From: Myxococcales bacterium
Lineage (GTDB): Bacteria; Myxococcota; Polyangia; HGW-17; SLPX01
Length of the DNA stretch: 10,059 nt
Reading direction: 5' to 3'
NCBI GenBank assembly: GCA_007131745.1
Contig: SLPX01000396.1
Location: 1 to 10,059 of the forward strand
Shown: in pieces, positions 1 through 7,373 of the stretch
Layout: each line of letters begins with the position of its first letter
Position numbering within the stretch: the stretch's first letter is position 1
Made by a program: the position numbers and the translations under genes
Notes under the pieces: generated by a model
Seen by the model: only the letters and a program-made list of their open reading frames with translations
Told to the model about the DNA's origin: nothing
Database searches by the model: none

Positions 1-12
1 AGGAGTTTTATC

Positions 13-1422
13 GTGTTTGATCCGATGACCATGTCAGCGATTGAACTTGCATCTCGAATCCGAAAGGGTTCGCTCTCCTCTCTTTCGGTCGTGGAAACCC
101 ACATCAGGCGGATAGAGAAAGTAAACCCGCGGCTGAACGCGATGGTGGCCGATCGATTCGAACAAGCCCGCGAAGAAGCCCGCTCTGTGGATGAACAGGT
201 GCGGGCCGGCCTGCCGAAAAACGTTGAACTTCCTCTCCTGGGTGTACCGTTTACCGTAAAGGAAGCCATAGCTCTGGAGTCCATGCCTCATTCCGCCGGC
301 TTGCCTGCCAGGCGCAATGTCACTGCCGAAAAAGACGCTGTCGTTGTGTCCCGTCTCAGAAAGGCAGGGGCAATCCCGCTTGGCGTGACCAACACTTCCG
401 AGTTGTGCATGTGGATGGAGAGCAACAACAAAGTATACGGTCGAACGAATAATCCGTACGACACCAGCCGGACAGCGGGTGGAAGCTCAGGCGGGGAAGG
501 CGCTCTGGTGGGCGCGGGTTGCGCGCCCTTCGGAGTGGGTGCCGACATCGGCGGTTCCATAAGAATGCCTGCCTTTTTCTGCGGCGTATTTGGGCTGAAA
601 CCAACGGGCGGGCGAGTACCCAATGAAGGCGCATACCCCCTGCCCCACGGAAAGGCTGCGCCCTATTATTGCAACGGGCCGCTTGCGCGGCGGGCTGAAG
701 ACCTCCTTTTGCTGCTTGCTGTTATGGACGGCTCGAACACACCCATGGCACCGCTTCCGATAGATAAGATGAGGGTGCTGCGTGTCGCGGACCGCGCTGG
801 TCCGCGGCGGGTTGTTCCCGCTCTGAAACAGGCTCTCAATCACGCAGCCGGAGCGTTGTCCGCCAGGGGTGCACGCGTGGTCCATGCCTCGTTTCCCGAT
901 ATGAGCCGCTCCCTCGAAATCTGGACCCTCATGCTCGCTGTAAACAGCGACGATTCATTTGCAGAAATGCTGGGCGTGAATCGACTTCCGAAACTTGCAG
1001 GCGAATTTGCCCGGCTGCCGTTCGGCCGATCTCATCACACCTTCCCTGCTCTCGGGCTTTCCGCTATTGAGAAAATCTTGCCGACTAAAGGCCCCTGGGC
1101 GGAAGAAGTTCTCGAGGCCGGCAGCCGCCTGCGGAGAGAACTCACGGAAAAACTTGGAGACGACGGGGTTCTGCTATATCCCCCCCACCCGGTGCTTGCC
1201 CCCAAGCACAACCGTCCTCTCTTGTTTCCGGTAAACTGGGCCTACACAGCGGTATTTAACGTAATGGAACTCCCCGTCGTACAGGTACCCCTGGGCCTGG
1301 ACCCCTCTTCCGGGATCCCCCTGGGCGTTCAGATAGTAGCGAGCCACGGAAGAGAGGACCTCGCTGTTTCGGCCGCACTCGCTCTCCAAGAAGCCATGGG
1401 CGGTCATGTTCCGCCCCCCTGA
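13..1422 (+). CDS. Amidase-signature hydrolase, fatty-acid amide hydrolase (FAAH2)-like
   Basis: Serine hydrolase of the amidase signature family, predicted to split a carboxamide (fatty acyl amide or related amide) into acid and amine. The signature core is intact: Lys83 in FTVKEA, Ser158 in GGSSGGE (156-162) and Ser182 in DIGGSIRMP. The K-S-S spacing of 75 and 24 residues equals that of FAAH (K142/S217/S241, from family knowledge). Resemblance to animal FAAH2 extends beyond the core, in the stretch around CMWMESNN (132-139) and in the C-terminal part (GDDGVLLYP 382-390, APKH 396-399, PLGVQIVA 436-443). No N-terminal membrane anchor or signal peptide is present, so a cytoplasmic enzyme of 469 aa is expected. 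The GTG start at 13 is chosen because AGGAG at 1-5 lies 7 bases upstream; ATG codons at 25 and 31 are alternatives. Promoter and upstream neighbour lie outside the window. The family call is firm; the substrate is inferred, and bacterial members may use other amides. Confidence 0.93.
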   Translation: MFDPMTMSAIELASRIRKGSLSSLSVVETHIRRIEKVNPRLNAMVADRFEQAREEARSVDEQVRAGLPKNVELPLLGVPFTVKEAIALESMPHSAGLPARRNVTAEKDAVVVSRLRKAGAIPLGVTNTSELCMWMESNNKVYGRTNNPYDTSRTAGGSSGGEGALVGAGCAPFGVGADIGGSIRMPAFFCGVFGLKPTGGRVPNEGAYPLPHGKAAPYYCNGPLARRAEDLLLLLAVMDGSNTPMAPLPIDKMRVLRVADRAGPRRVVPALKQALNHAAGALSARGARVVHASFPDMSRSLEIWTLMLAVNSDDSFAEMLGVNRLPKLAGEFARLPFGRSHHTFPALGLSAIEKILPTKGPWAEEVLEAGSRLRRELTEKLGDDGVLLYPPHPVLAPKHNRPLLFPVNWAYTAVFNVMELPVVQVPLGLDPSSGIPLGVQIVASHGREDLAVSAALALQEAMGGHVPPP

Positions 1423-1510
1423 AATATCGAAAACACCGGAAGTTCAACCAATCTTTCTCCTTGCTCCACTTGCAGTTTCTGCCTAGTCTATCAACCACAG
1501 TGTTTTGGAT

Positions 1511-1516
1511 TATATT
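1511..1516 (+). promoter_or_regulatory. Possible -10 box (TATATT) for the exported two-domain protein
   Basis: TATATT matches the sigma-70 -10 consensus at five of six positions and would place transcription start roughly 18 bases before the ATG at 1541. No good -35 hexamer lies 16-18 bases upstream, so this is a weak call. The alternative is read-through from the amidase gene, since no terminator is visible between the two genes. Confidence 0.22.
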
Positions 1517-1528
1517 TCTAGCCACAAC

Positions 1529-1535
1529 AGGAAGG
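1529..1535 (+). promoter_or_regulatory. Ribosome binding site AGGAAGG deciding the ATG 1541 start
   Basis: AGGAAGG ends 5 bases before ATG 1541. It would lie inside the coding sequence if the in-frame TTG at 1505 were used. It therefore favours the ATG, which also gives a normal signal peptide. Confidence 0.6.
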
Positions 1536-1540
1536 TTCCC

Positions 1541-2938
1541 ATGACGTCCGGACGGAAGGTGTCGACAGTGTCGACAGTGTCAATAGGGTTAATAATGGGC
1601 TGTTTGTCCACTACATGGGTTCTCCTGCCCGCGGGACACTCCGCTCCGGCCGGGCGTAACGGGATGGAAGTGCCCTTTGGTCTCCGGTTCGGAATGATGT
1701 GGGAAGAAACACAACATCACCTGGTGAAACATGGATTGAAGCCTCAAAGAATGTCCAGCAGTAAGCTTGTTTTGGAACCAGCGAAGTTTCTTGGGCGGGA
1801 ATTCGGCTGCTACTTATGGTTCGATGATCAGGATCGCCTTAAGAGCGTGAGGTTCATCCACACTTCAGACGATAGCTCTGAATCCCGGCAGGTCCGGCGC
1901 TCCATCAAGTCTCACTTGAGCAGGCGGCTCGGTCGTCCATCAAGTACCAAGGGCAATACCAGGATTTGGGCCGGCGAACTCACGAGACTCGAGTATTCCG
2001 AAACAAACGAGTCCGTCGGTCCACCCGGACATTATTTCCGTGCAACCGAGGTGAAGTTCCTACCCGGCCCAAAGACTCGCATCGATGATGCGACCACCCA
2101 AAAGAGTTCCGCTGCCGGGACTAAATCCAACTTCGGAACCGTTTCGCTCAGAAGAGGTTTTGTTCCCGATCCGCGCGTGGTATCCGGCAAAACTCATGGC
2201 AAAATCAACGCTTCAGGCTTTTCCCGCGGTTGTACGGGTTGGGTCTCAAGTGATCCGGATCACATCCTGAAGCTTCGCACACCGATTAAATTTTTGAGGG
2301 TTTTCGCCCTATCCTCCCACGACACCACCCTGGCAATCAGGATGCCCGACGGCAAGTTCCGCTGTAACGACAACACCTTCGGTCACAATCCATCTCTGGA
2401 AGGGTCATGGCCGGCCGGGGTCTACTCGATATGGGTGGGGAGACGCGACCGGAAAGCGGACGCCGACTATGAACTCAAATTCACCGAGAATAAGAATCAA
2501 AAACCTTTTCACGTGGACCTGGTCGGGAGAAATTTCAACTTCGGATCAGTGACCCTTAGAGCTGGCTTCGTAAGGGATCCCCACCGCATGAAGGGCAAGG
2601 CCGGCGGCGACGTAGACGCCCGCCGCATCTCCGCCGACTGCAGCGGCTGGGTATCGCACGCTCCGAGCCACGTGGTTACTTTCCAGACATCCATGCCCTT
2701 CTTGCGCATCTTCTCGGCCGGCGACCTTGCCACCTCCCTGGTAGTCTATACCCCCGACGGAAGGTTTCTGTGCGACAATGGTGGACGTGGGCGACGCCGC
2801 AAGGTGCGCCGGGTTCCAGCTGTTGATCAGAAAAACTTGGCGCCCGGCCGTTACCTCATCTGGGTCGGAAGTATCGACCCGCAGATTCAACCCTCATACA
2901 GTCTCGGACTGACTCAAGATCAATCCACTTTCGAGTAG
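1541..2938 (+). CDS. Exported protein: N-terminal FGLRFG-type domain plus two PPC-like beta domains
   Basis: No enzymatic function recognised. Counting from the ATG at 1541 the protein has 465 aa. A basic start (MTSGRK) and a hydrophobic stretch to about residue 33 end in AGHSA, a plausible signal peptidase I site. IMGC at residues 18-21 is a possible lipobox, so lipidation is an alternative. Residues 42-176 form a domain opening with VPFGLRFGMMWEET, a pattern I associate with small exported domains that compare or modulate a signal; its role is unknown. Residues 197-316 and 333-459 are two copies of one beta-rich domain, each with NFG(T/S)V(T/S)LR, a GWVS element, a PDG(K/R)F loop and a final (Y)xIWVG strand. 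Each copy has two Cys exactly 44 residues apart (231/275 and 367/411), suggesting a disulfide. Similar domains occur in pairs in myxobacterial surface proteins and look like pre-peptidase C-terminal domains. AGGAAGG supports ATG 1541 over the in-frame TTG at 1505. It is convergent with the DUF1295 gene. Confidence 0.85.
   Translation: MTSGRKVSTVSTVSIGLIMGCLSTTWVLLPAGHSAPAGRNGMEVPFGLRFGMMWEETQHHLVKHGLKPQRMSSSKLVLEPAKFLGREFGCYLWFDDQDRLKSVRFIHTSDDSSESRQVRRSIKSHLSRRLGRPSSTKGNTRIWAGELTRLEYSETNESVGPPGHYFRATEVKFLPGPKTRIDDATTQKSSAAGTKSNFGTVSLRRGFVPDPRVVSGKTHGKINASGFSRGCTGWVSSDPDHILKLRTPIKFLRVFALSSHDTTLAIRMPDGKFRCNDNTFGHNPSLEGSWPAGVYSIWVGRRDRKADADYELKFTENKNQKPFHVDLVGRNFNFGSVTLRAGFVRDPHRMKGKAGGDVDARRISADCSGWVSHAPSHVVTFQTSMPFLRIFSAGDLATSLVVYTPDGRFLCDNGGRGRRRKVRRVPAVDQKNLAPGRYLIWVGSIDPQIQPSYSLGLTQDQSTFE
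1559..1581 (+). repeat. 9-base tandem repeat in signal-peptide coding region
   Basis: The unit GTGTCGACA occurs twice in tandem (1559-1567, 1568-1576), followed by a partial third copy GTGTC. It encodes Val-Ser-Thr, Val-Ser-Thr, Val-Ser within the signal peptide, next to its basic start. The 9-base period keeps the frame, so gain or loss of a unit would change only the length of the signal peptide. Confidence 0.75.
2129..2917 (+). repeat. Two diverged copies of a beta domain within one gene
   Basis: Copy A is coded at 2129-2488 and copy B at 2537-2917. They align from NFG(T/S)V to the WVG strand and share two Cys at equal spacing (44 residues). They are diverged at DNA level, so the duplication is old. 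Confidence 0.8.
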
Positions 2939-3002
2939 CCGCTTCATGCACTCACACCCCGAACAGAAAACATCTGAAATTCGGTCGGCCGAAACACCTT
3001 GG

Positions 3003-3899
3003 TTATGAATCATTGCTGAACGAAAACCAAGGGATCAAGCGGGAGACGCGTTTCACGCGCTCCCTGTAATGCGGTCTCAGCTTGAGCATCCGGGTGTCGA
3101 TGAGCGGAATGCTGATGAAGAGAAAAAGCAGGGTCATTGCAACGGGCCCGGCTATAATCCACCAGAGATCCGGCCTTGCGGCCACACCGAAAAGATAGAC
3201 ACCCCACCAAAAGAGCACTTCACCGAAATAGTTGGGATGCCGTGAATACGCCCACAAACCGGTTTCCAAAATCGCGAGCGGATCCTCTCTCGTGGAAACG
3301 AAACGATGAAGCTGCTTGTCCGCAGCCGCTTCGATCCACACAGCCGCGATGCATACAACGAACCCGGCTGCATCCAGGAAATTAAACGGTCTGCCCGTCA
3401 GGCCCAGCGCCGGGTAGAACGCGAGACACCCCGCATAAACAACGGTGGTGGGAAGAAAATGAATGCTCAGAAACGAAGCAGGCCAATAACCCCGCCCTGT
3501 AGCGTTGCGAATGTCCACGTAACGCCAGTCCTCGTGCTTCAAACCCCTCCACCCGCGCGCCCAGTTATAAGTGAGCCTCGCGCCCCACATAAACACCACC
3601 GCGCACAAAAGCACACTCCTGATCAGAGAACCGTCCGACAATTCCGCTCGCCCTGTCCAGAGCCAAAACAAAGCTATTGCAGGGGGAGCGACACTCCAAT
3701 AGGGATCGTAAAAACTGGAGTTGTTGAAAAACACGCTGAACGCGAACACAACGAGTGTACCCGTAGCATCCGCGACGGCTACCACTACCAGGGGATGACT
3801 GTCCCTTACAACCCAACCGGCCGCAACCGCAGCAACGATAGCCACAACGTAAGCGATCACGCACCAGATCAAGCCGGTTCTTTTTTCTTTATTCTGCAT
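3003..3899 (-). CDS. DUF1295 / steroid 5-alpha-reductase-like integral membrane protein
   Basis: Polytopic membrane protein of 298 aa with six or seven hydrophobic segments (for example about 10-30, 36-57, 92-108, 145-165, 176-191, 228-240 and 248-266). The C-terminal part carries the family hallmark LWAYSRHPNYFGE, with HPNYFGE at 221-227. This region binds NADPH in 5-alpha-reductase relatives and S-adenosylmethionine in isoprenylcysteine methyltransferases. FYDPYWS near residue 65 and EDWRY near 123-127 are also typical of DUF1295. Family knowledge points to a lipid- or sterol-modifying enzyme, probably a reductase, but the substrate is unknown. The ATG at 3899 is preferred; an immediately upstream in-frame GTG at 3902 would add one residue. 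No good ribosome binding site is visible for either. It lies 137 bases downstream of the lipoprotein hydrolase gene on the same strand. The intervening stretch has at most a weak promoter (TTGAAC at 3970-3965 and TAAAAG at 3947-3942, 17-base spacer). Confidence 0.88.
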   Translation of the reverse strand: MQNKEKRTGLIWCVIAYVVAIVAAVAAGWVVRDSHPLVVVAVADATGTLVVFAFSVFFNNSSFYDPYWSVAPPAIALFWLWTGRAELSDGSLIRSVLLCAVVFMWGARLTYNWARGWRGLKHEDWRYVDIRNATGRGYWPASFLSIHFLPTTVVYAGCLAFYPALGLTGRPFNFLDAAGFVVCIAAVWIEAAADKQLHRFVSTREDPLAILETGLWAYSRHPNYFGEVLFWWGVYLFGVAARPDLWWIIAGPVAMTLLFLFISIPLIDTRMLKLRPHYRERVKRVSRLIPWFSFSNDS

Positions 3900-4036
3900 C
3901 ACAGCACCCGAAAAAGCGGAACATCTTTTTACAACGCGGCGCTTTTACCCCAACTATGTTTAACGTTCAATGCTTTCGATTGGAAGAACTCCCGGCTTTC
4001 TTGAAAGATCTGCAACCCTAAACCCACCAACAAAAC

Positions 4037-6145
4037 TCAGTAAACAAAGCGCACGTCGTCGATGACATAGTTCCGGACACCCTCAGACGGGGGGAATCGG
4101 AGTTCAATCTCAGCCAGGTTCGACAAGTTGATACCAAGTCCCGCAAGTTGGAGAACGTAGCTCTGCGGCGAATAGCCTACAAAGGATTCAACAGGATTCG
4201 CAGCGGTCGCCGGCAAAGTGACTTCAGCGCCGTTTCCATCACGCAAGGTAATCTCGAAGTTCACTCCAAAGACCTCGGCCTCCCACTCGTTCGCTCTTAC
4301 CTCGCCGTAAACCGCAACTTCAAACGCCAGTGCGCTGAACTCTTCTCCATTGAACGATCCGAGTTCTTCTCTGAGGACGACTTCTTCGCCTGGATAAGCA
4401 GCGAGATGAAGTTCATTGAAGCTGGGGCTGCCGAAATACTCCTCGTAGATGGGCCGATGCGAGTCAAAAGCGGAATCGATGTGATCCTGTGCCCGTCCCG
4501 GCCAACGAACAGAACCTTCGGCTCCTTCTATAACGCGGGTTCCACCCACCAAATTGCCACTCCCGCCAGTGTATTCGGCAAAACGGTCGACCCACACATC
4601 GTGCGCACTGAGGCGCCGGGCCGCAACGTGGACGCCGAGCGGATAACGATCGGATCCTTCAAGCGCAGAGTGGCCGAACAGCATTTGGCTCATCCTCAGG
4701 TCGTCTCGCACGTAACGCTGGGACATTCTCCATATCCACTCCGCGGTTTCGTCTTTCACTTGCGGCGAGCGTATTTCGTCGGTTGATACGGGATGATCCG
4801 AAACATCCAGAAAATCCTCGTGCGTCGCGCCGCGAAGCCCGACATGTACGTGTGCTTGGTTGTTGTAGAAACCCCGGTGCTCCACAGGGGTGAAGGAGAA
4901 TGCGCTGCCCAGCGAGTTGAAGGTTAGTACAGGTATTGAAACCAATCGCGACGGTGGAACATTCGGTTCACATGTTCTCCACTCCGGCACATTCTGAACC
5001 ATGCTTATAGGGTCCAGCACAACGACCATCCTGGCGGACGTACGCATCATGTCCCATTGCACTGCCGCTCCGCCCCAGCTATGACCGAGCATGACGATCA
5101 TAGACGAGTCCAGGTGACCGTGGAGAGGATGTTCCTCGTCTTCAGCTTCGTCGATAAGCCAACGCCAAGCAAACTCTGCCTGAGCTAGCCGATACTGGGT
5201 TGCCGTGCAGGGACCCATGATGAAAGGGTATTGAGGGATTATCACCACGAATCCGCGCCGGGAGAGTTCCCACGAGAAATCCTCATACCAATTCCAGTAG
5301 TAACCATTGCCGTGTGCCACCGCGATGATTGGATGCACGCCCGGAACAACCGCGCCGTGTTCATCGACAGGGTAACTCATAAGCGTGGGCTGTTCATCCA
5401 GGATCGGCGGATCCAAATCCGGATAAAGGTCTGCAAACCCGAAACTGTCGTTGATAAACTTTACCGGGAGATCCACCCTCACCTGGTGAACCGAATAATT
5501 CGGCGGAGCGACCGGGCTCAACGCACCGGGGCCGACAACCGGCAGGTGGACAAGATCGCGCCGCCGGTTCTCTTGCAATGCACAGGCCCCTTCATCGTAT
5601 GGAACGACAGTACACACCTCGATCCGAAAACGATACACACCTGGGTCCTCGACAGTGCCGGAGAGCAGCCCCGTAGAGTCATTCCAGTCTAAAGGCGCAG
5701 GATGTAAATCCTGGTCCACAAGCGAAATCGCGGGCGGCGTCGCTGTTGAACGCTCCGGATCCCGGCCATCAAGCAAAACCAAGGAATCGGTTCCCAGCGT
5801 GGCAAAGATCGGCACCGCAAACGGCCTGCCCGCCTGGACCTCGGGAAGCTCGATGTGCCTCATCAAGCCTTCACCTTCAAACTCTGGACACGCTCCGCAC
5901 TCGATCCATCCACCACAACCGTCGCTGCGGCTTACGCAAGCTTCATCGGCTTCGCAGTGCAGCGGGACACAGCCATTCACTCCGCCGTCTTCAGCGCCTC
6001 CATCAGATGCAATCCCGCCGTCAGCCAAATCACCGGATCCATCCGACCCGGCAAGCCCCCCGTCACCGGAAGAATCACTCGAGCCTGAACAAGCAAAAAG
6101 CGCGTTCATCAAACCGACCATAAAAACCAGCTTTATCACCTTCAT
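4037..6145 (-). CDS. Lipoprotein alpha/beta hydrolase, multi-domain (PAF-acetylhydrolase-like)
   Basis: Predicted envelope-anchored serine hydrolase of 702 aa, probably an esterase or lipase acting outside the cytoplasm. Order of parts: signal peptide with lipobox LFAC, Cys19; a Ser/Gly/Asp-rich tether (20-57); a six-Cys cluster (59, 64, 70, 77, 83, 86) with SDGCGGW; an Ig-like domain (about 95-205) whose STGLLSGTVEDPGVYRF resembles putative-Ig (He_PIG) repeats; an alpha/beta hydrolase (about 215-490); and a C-terminal beta domain (about 575-702) ending in YVIDDVRFVY, which looks carbohydrate-binding-like. The hydrolase part shows HGNG (278-281, oxyanion), GHSWGG (nucleophile Ser356), a likely acid Asp378 in VVVLDPIS, and a likely His442 in GATHEDFLD, as in PAF-acetylhydrolase / chlorophyllase-type enzymes. 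GAGGAGG lies 7 bases before the ATG. The next gene upstream, the SDR, ends 320 bases away, so an own promoter is likely. The fold and export are well supported; the substrate is unknown. Confidence 0.9.
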   Translation of the reverse strand: MKVIKLVFMVGLMNALFACSGSSDSSGDGGLAGSDGSGDLADGGIASDGGAEDGGVNGCVPLHCEADEACVSRSDGCGGWIECGACPEFEGEGLMRHIELPEVQAGRPFAVPIFATLGTDSLVLLDGRDPERSTATPPAISLVDQDLHPAPLDWNDSTGLLSGTVEDPGVYRFRIEVCTVVPYDEGACALQENRRRDLVHLPVVGPGALSPVAPPNYSVHQVRVDLPVKFINDSFGFADLYPDLDPPILDEQPTLMSYPVDEHGAVVPGVHPIIAVAHGNGYYWNWYEDFSWELSRRGFVVIIPQYPFIMGPCTATQYRLAQAEFAWRWLIDEAEDEEHPLHGHLDSSMIVMLGHSWGGAAVQWDMMRTSARMVVVLDPISMVQNVPEWRTCEPNVPPSRLVSIPVLTFNSLGSAFSFTPVEHRGFYNNQAHVHVGLRGATHEDFLDVSDHPVSTDEIRSPQVKDETAEWIWRMSQRYVRDDLRMSQMLFGHSALEGSDRYPLGVHVAARRLSAHDVWVDRFAEYTGGSGNLVGGTRVIEGAEGSVRWPGRAQDHIDSAFDSHRPIYEEYFGSPSFNELHLAAYPGEEVVLREELGSFNGEEFSALAFEVAVYGEVRANEWEAEVFGVNFEITLRDGNGAEVTLPATAANPVESFVGYSPQSYVLQLAGLGINLSNLAEIELRFPPSEGVRNYVIDDVRFVY

Positions 6146-6465
6146 ATAGCGGCCTCCTCAAAACAACAAATCATACATGCTACCATGTCTTGAGCTTCCA
6201 AAACATAATACACAACAACCGCCCGCTGACTAAAGAACATTTCCGAGCCGAATCGCGTTTAAGACTTGTTTTCAGATTATGCGAACGGTCCGGGATTCTG
6301 TCAGTTCAAAAGAAGAGTTGCCTGTCTGCTGAACATGCCGGTACTGTCACCTACCCCTACCAATGCTTTCGCCTTGGATGTAGACGCTGGTATACACAAC
6401 TTGAGTTGGATGAAAAACTGAAAATCCACTTTCGGGTTCAACGAGGCATTTGTTTATTGAAAAGT
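6146..6465. other. 320-base intergenic stretch between SDR and lipoprotein hydrolase
   Basis: Apart from the hydrolase ribosome binding site, I see nothing firm here. No stable hairpin followed by a T-run marks an end for the SDR transcript. An A/T-rich segment near 6205-6215 reads TATTAT on the minus strand and could be a -10 box for the hydrolase, but no matching -35 is present. A plus-strand open frame from 6190 runs into the SDR gene; it has no ribosome binding site and no recognisable protein character. Confidence 0.5.
6153..6159 (-). promoter_or_regulatory. Strong ribosome binding site GAGGAGG of the lipoprotein hydrolase
   Basis: Read on the minus strand, GAGGAGG is followed by 7 bases and then ATG at 6145. 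It is a near-perfect Shine-Dalgarno sequence and fixes the start that gives the lipoprotein signal peptide. Confidence 0.8.
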
Positions 6466-7278
6466 TTACTCAGGAAGATTGTCGAATGCAGAAAATTTCA
6501 TGGGCCAGTTCGTTGTCTCGGTCCCTCCGTCGATTTCAAAAACTTTTCCGGTCACCCAGCTTGAAGCGTCGGATGCAAGAAACAACGCGGCCGCGGCGAT
6601 GTCCGCGGGCGAACCCAGGCGAGCCATCGGTGTGAGATCCATCATCTTTTGCCGCAGGGTTTCATCCGAAAGCACAAGGTTCAAAGCGTCGGTCTCCACC
6701 GCTCCCACTGCTATTGCGTTCGCTCGCACCCTGGGCGCGAATTCACAGGCCATGAGGCGGGTCATCTGGTTCAACGCGGCTTTGGCCGTGCCATAGGCGA
6801 TAAACCCTGAATCCATGACGTGCGACACGGCCGAGGAAATGTTCAAAACAACGCCCCCGGAATCATTGCGAAGCATGGGTATCAAGCATTTCTTGCTGAG
6901 TTCAAAAGCCGAACTCACATTGAAGCTGAAAGCCTCTTCGAAACTCTCCTTCGTGGTGTAGAGCATCAAAGTCGGAAGACTTCCACCGGCATTGTTTACC
7001 AGGATATCGATCCTTCCGTACCGCTCGAGGGTTTTTTGGATCAGGTTGTCCAGGTCTTCTTCCCGGTTCACATCCGTGGAAACAGCGATGGCATCGCCGT
7101 TTTTTTTACAAATCAAACCGGCCGTGTTTTGAATCTCCTCTTCCGTCCGGGCAGCGGCCACCACCGATGCTCCGGCTTCACTCAGCGCCAGAGCGATACC
7201 TCTTCCGATGCCCCTCCCCGCGCCGGTTACGATGGCTGTCCGGCCCGACAAATCGAATCTCTTCATTATGTTGACCAT
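6466..7278 (-). CDS. Short-chain dehydrogenase/reductase (SDR), 7-alpha-hydroxysteroid dehydrogenase / FabG-like
   Basis: NAD(P)-dependent oxidoreductase of the classical SDR family, 270 aa, cytoplasmic, interconverting an alcohol and a ketone. Visible motifs: cofactor-binding TGAGRGIG (18-25), D69 in STDV, NNAG (95-98), catalytic Ser149 in NISSA, and Tyr162 and Lys166 in YGTAK. The pattern LVNNAGG, GAVETDAL and the C-terminal MARLGSPADIAAAALFLASDASSWVTG recall E. coli 7-alpha-hydroxysteroid dehydrogenase, but many SDRs share these and the substrate cannot be read from sequence. The usual Pro-Gly after beta-6 is Val-Gly here (191-192). About 15 residues (NWPMKFSAFDNLPE end) extend past the GG(T) that normally closes the fold. 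Start at ATG 7278 is preferred because AGGAGAG lies just upstream; a longer frame to 7338 would bury that site. It lies 95 bases downstream of the methyltransferase gene on the same strand and may be co-transcribed with it. Confidence 0.92.
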   Translation of the reverse strand: MVNIMKRFDLSGRTAIVTGAGRGIGRGIALALSEAGASVVAAARTEEEIQNTAGLICKKNGDAIAVSTDVNREEDLDNLIQKTLERYGRIDILVNNAGGSLPTLMLYTTKESFEEAFSFNVSSAFELSKKCLIPMLRNDSGGVVLNISSAVSHVMDSGFIAYGTAKAALNQMTRLMACEFAPRVRANAIAVGAVETDALNLVLSDETLRQKMMDLTPMARLGSPADIAAAALFLASDASSWVTGKVFEIDGGTETTNWPMKFSAFDNLPE

Positions 7279-7283
7279 TCCGA

Positions 7284-7290
7284 CTCTCCT
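7284..7290 (-). promoter_or_regulatory. Ribosome binding site AGGAGAG deciding the SDR start
   Basis: On the minus strand AGGAGAG is followed by TCGGA and ATG at 7278. The site lies inside the longer open frame that begins at 7338, so it argues for the shorter 270-residue protein, whose N-terminus also fits SDR proteins. Confidence 0.65.
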
Positions 7291-7373
7291 TTTAGACATA
7301 CTAAACATGCTCTCATTGTCTGCGTGCGTACCTGCCATACCACCGATAAAGTCGTTTGTTCAAGCACTTAGGA

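Noticed and set aside
1505..1540. TTG start at 1505 for the exported two-domain protein
   Set aside because: It would put the AGGAAGG ribosome binding site inside the gene and spoil the signal peptide; ATG 1541 fits better.
2980..2993. Small inverted repeat TTCGG/CCGAA between the convergent genes
   Set aside because: The position suits a two-way terminator, but the stem is only 5 bp and no T-run follows on either strand.
3306..4004. Plus-strand open frame of 232 codons antisense to the DUF1295 gene
   Set aside because: Low-complexity, basic composition and no recognisable domain. The minus-strand frame shows clear family motifs and membrane segments, so this is a shadow.
4148..4786. Plus-strand open frame of 212 codons antisense to the lipoprotein hydrolase
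   Set aside because: It lies wholly within the coding part for the hydrolase C-terminal half and has no domain or ribosome binding site.
6190..6564. Plus-strand open frame of 124 codons in and beyond the 320-base gap
   Set aside because: No ribosome binding site, overlaps the end of the SDR gene, and the protein has no recognisable pattern.
7279..7338. 20-residue N-terminal extension of the SDR
   Set aside because: The extension covers the AGGAGAG site, and SDR proteins normally begin close to the residue coded at 7278.
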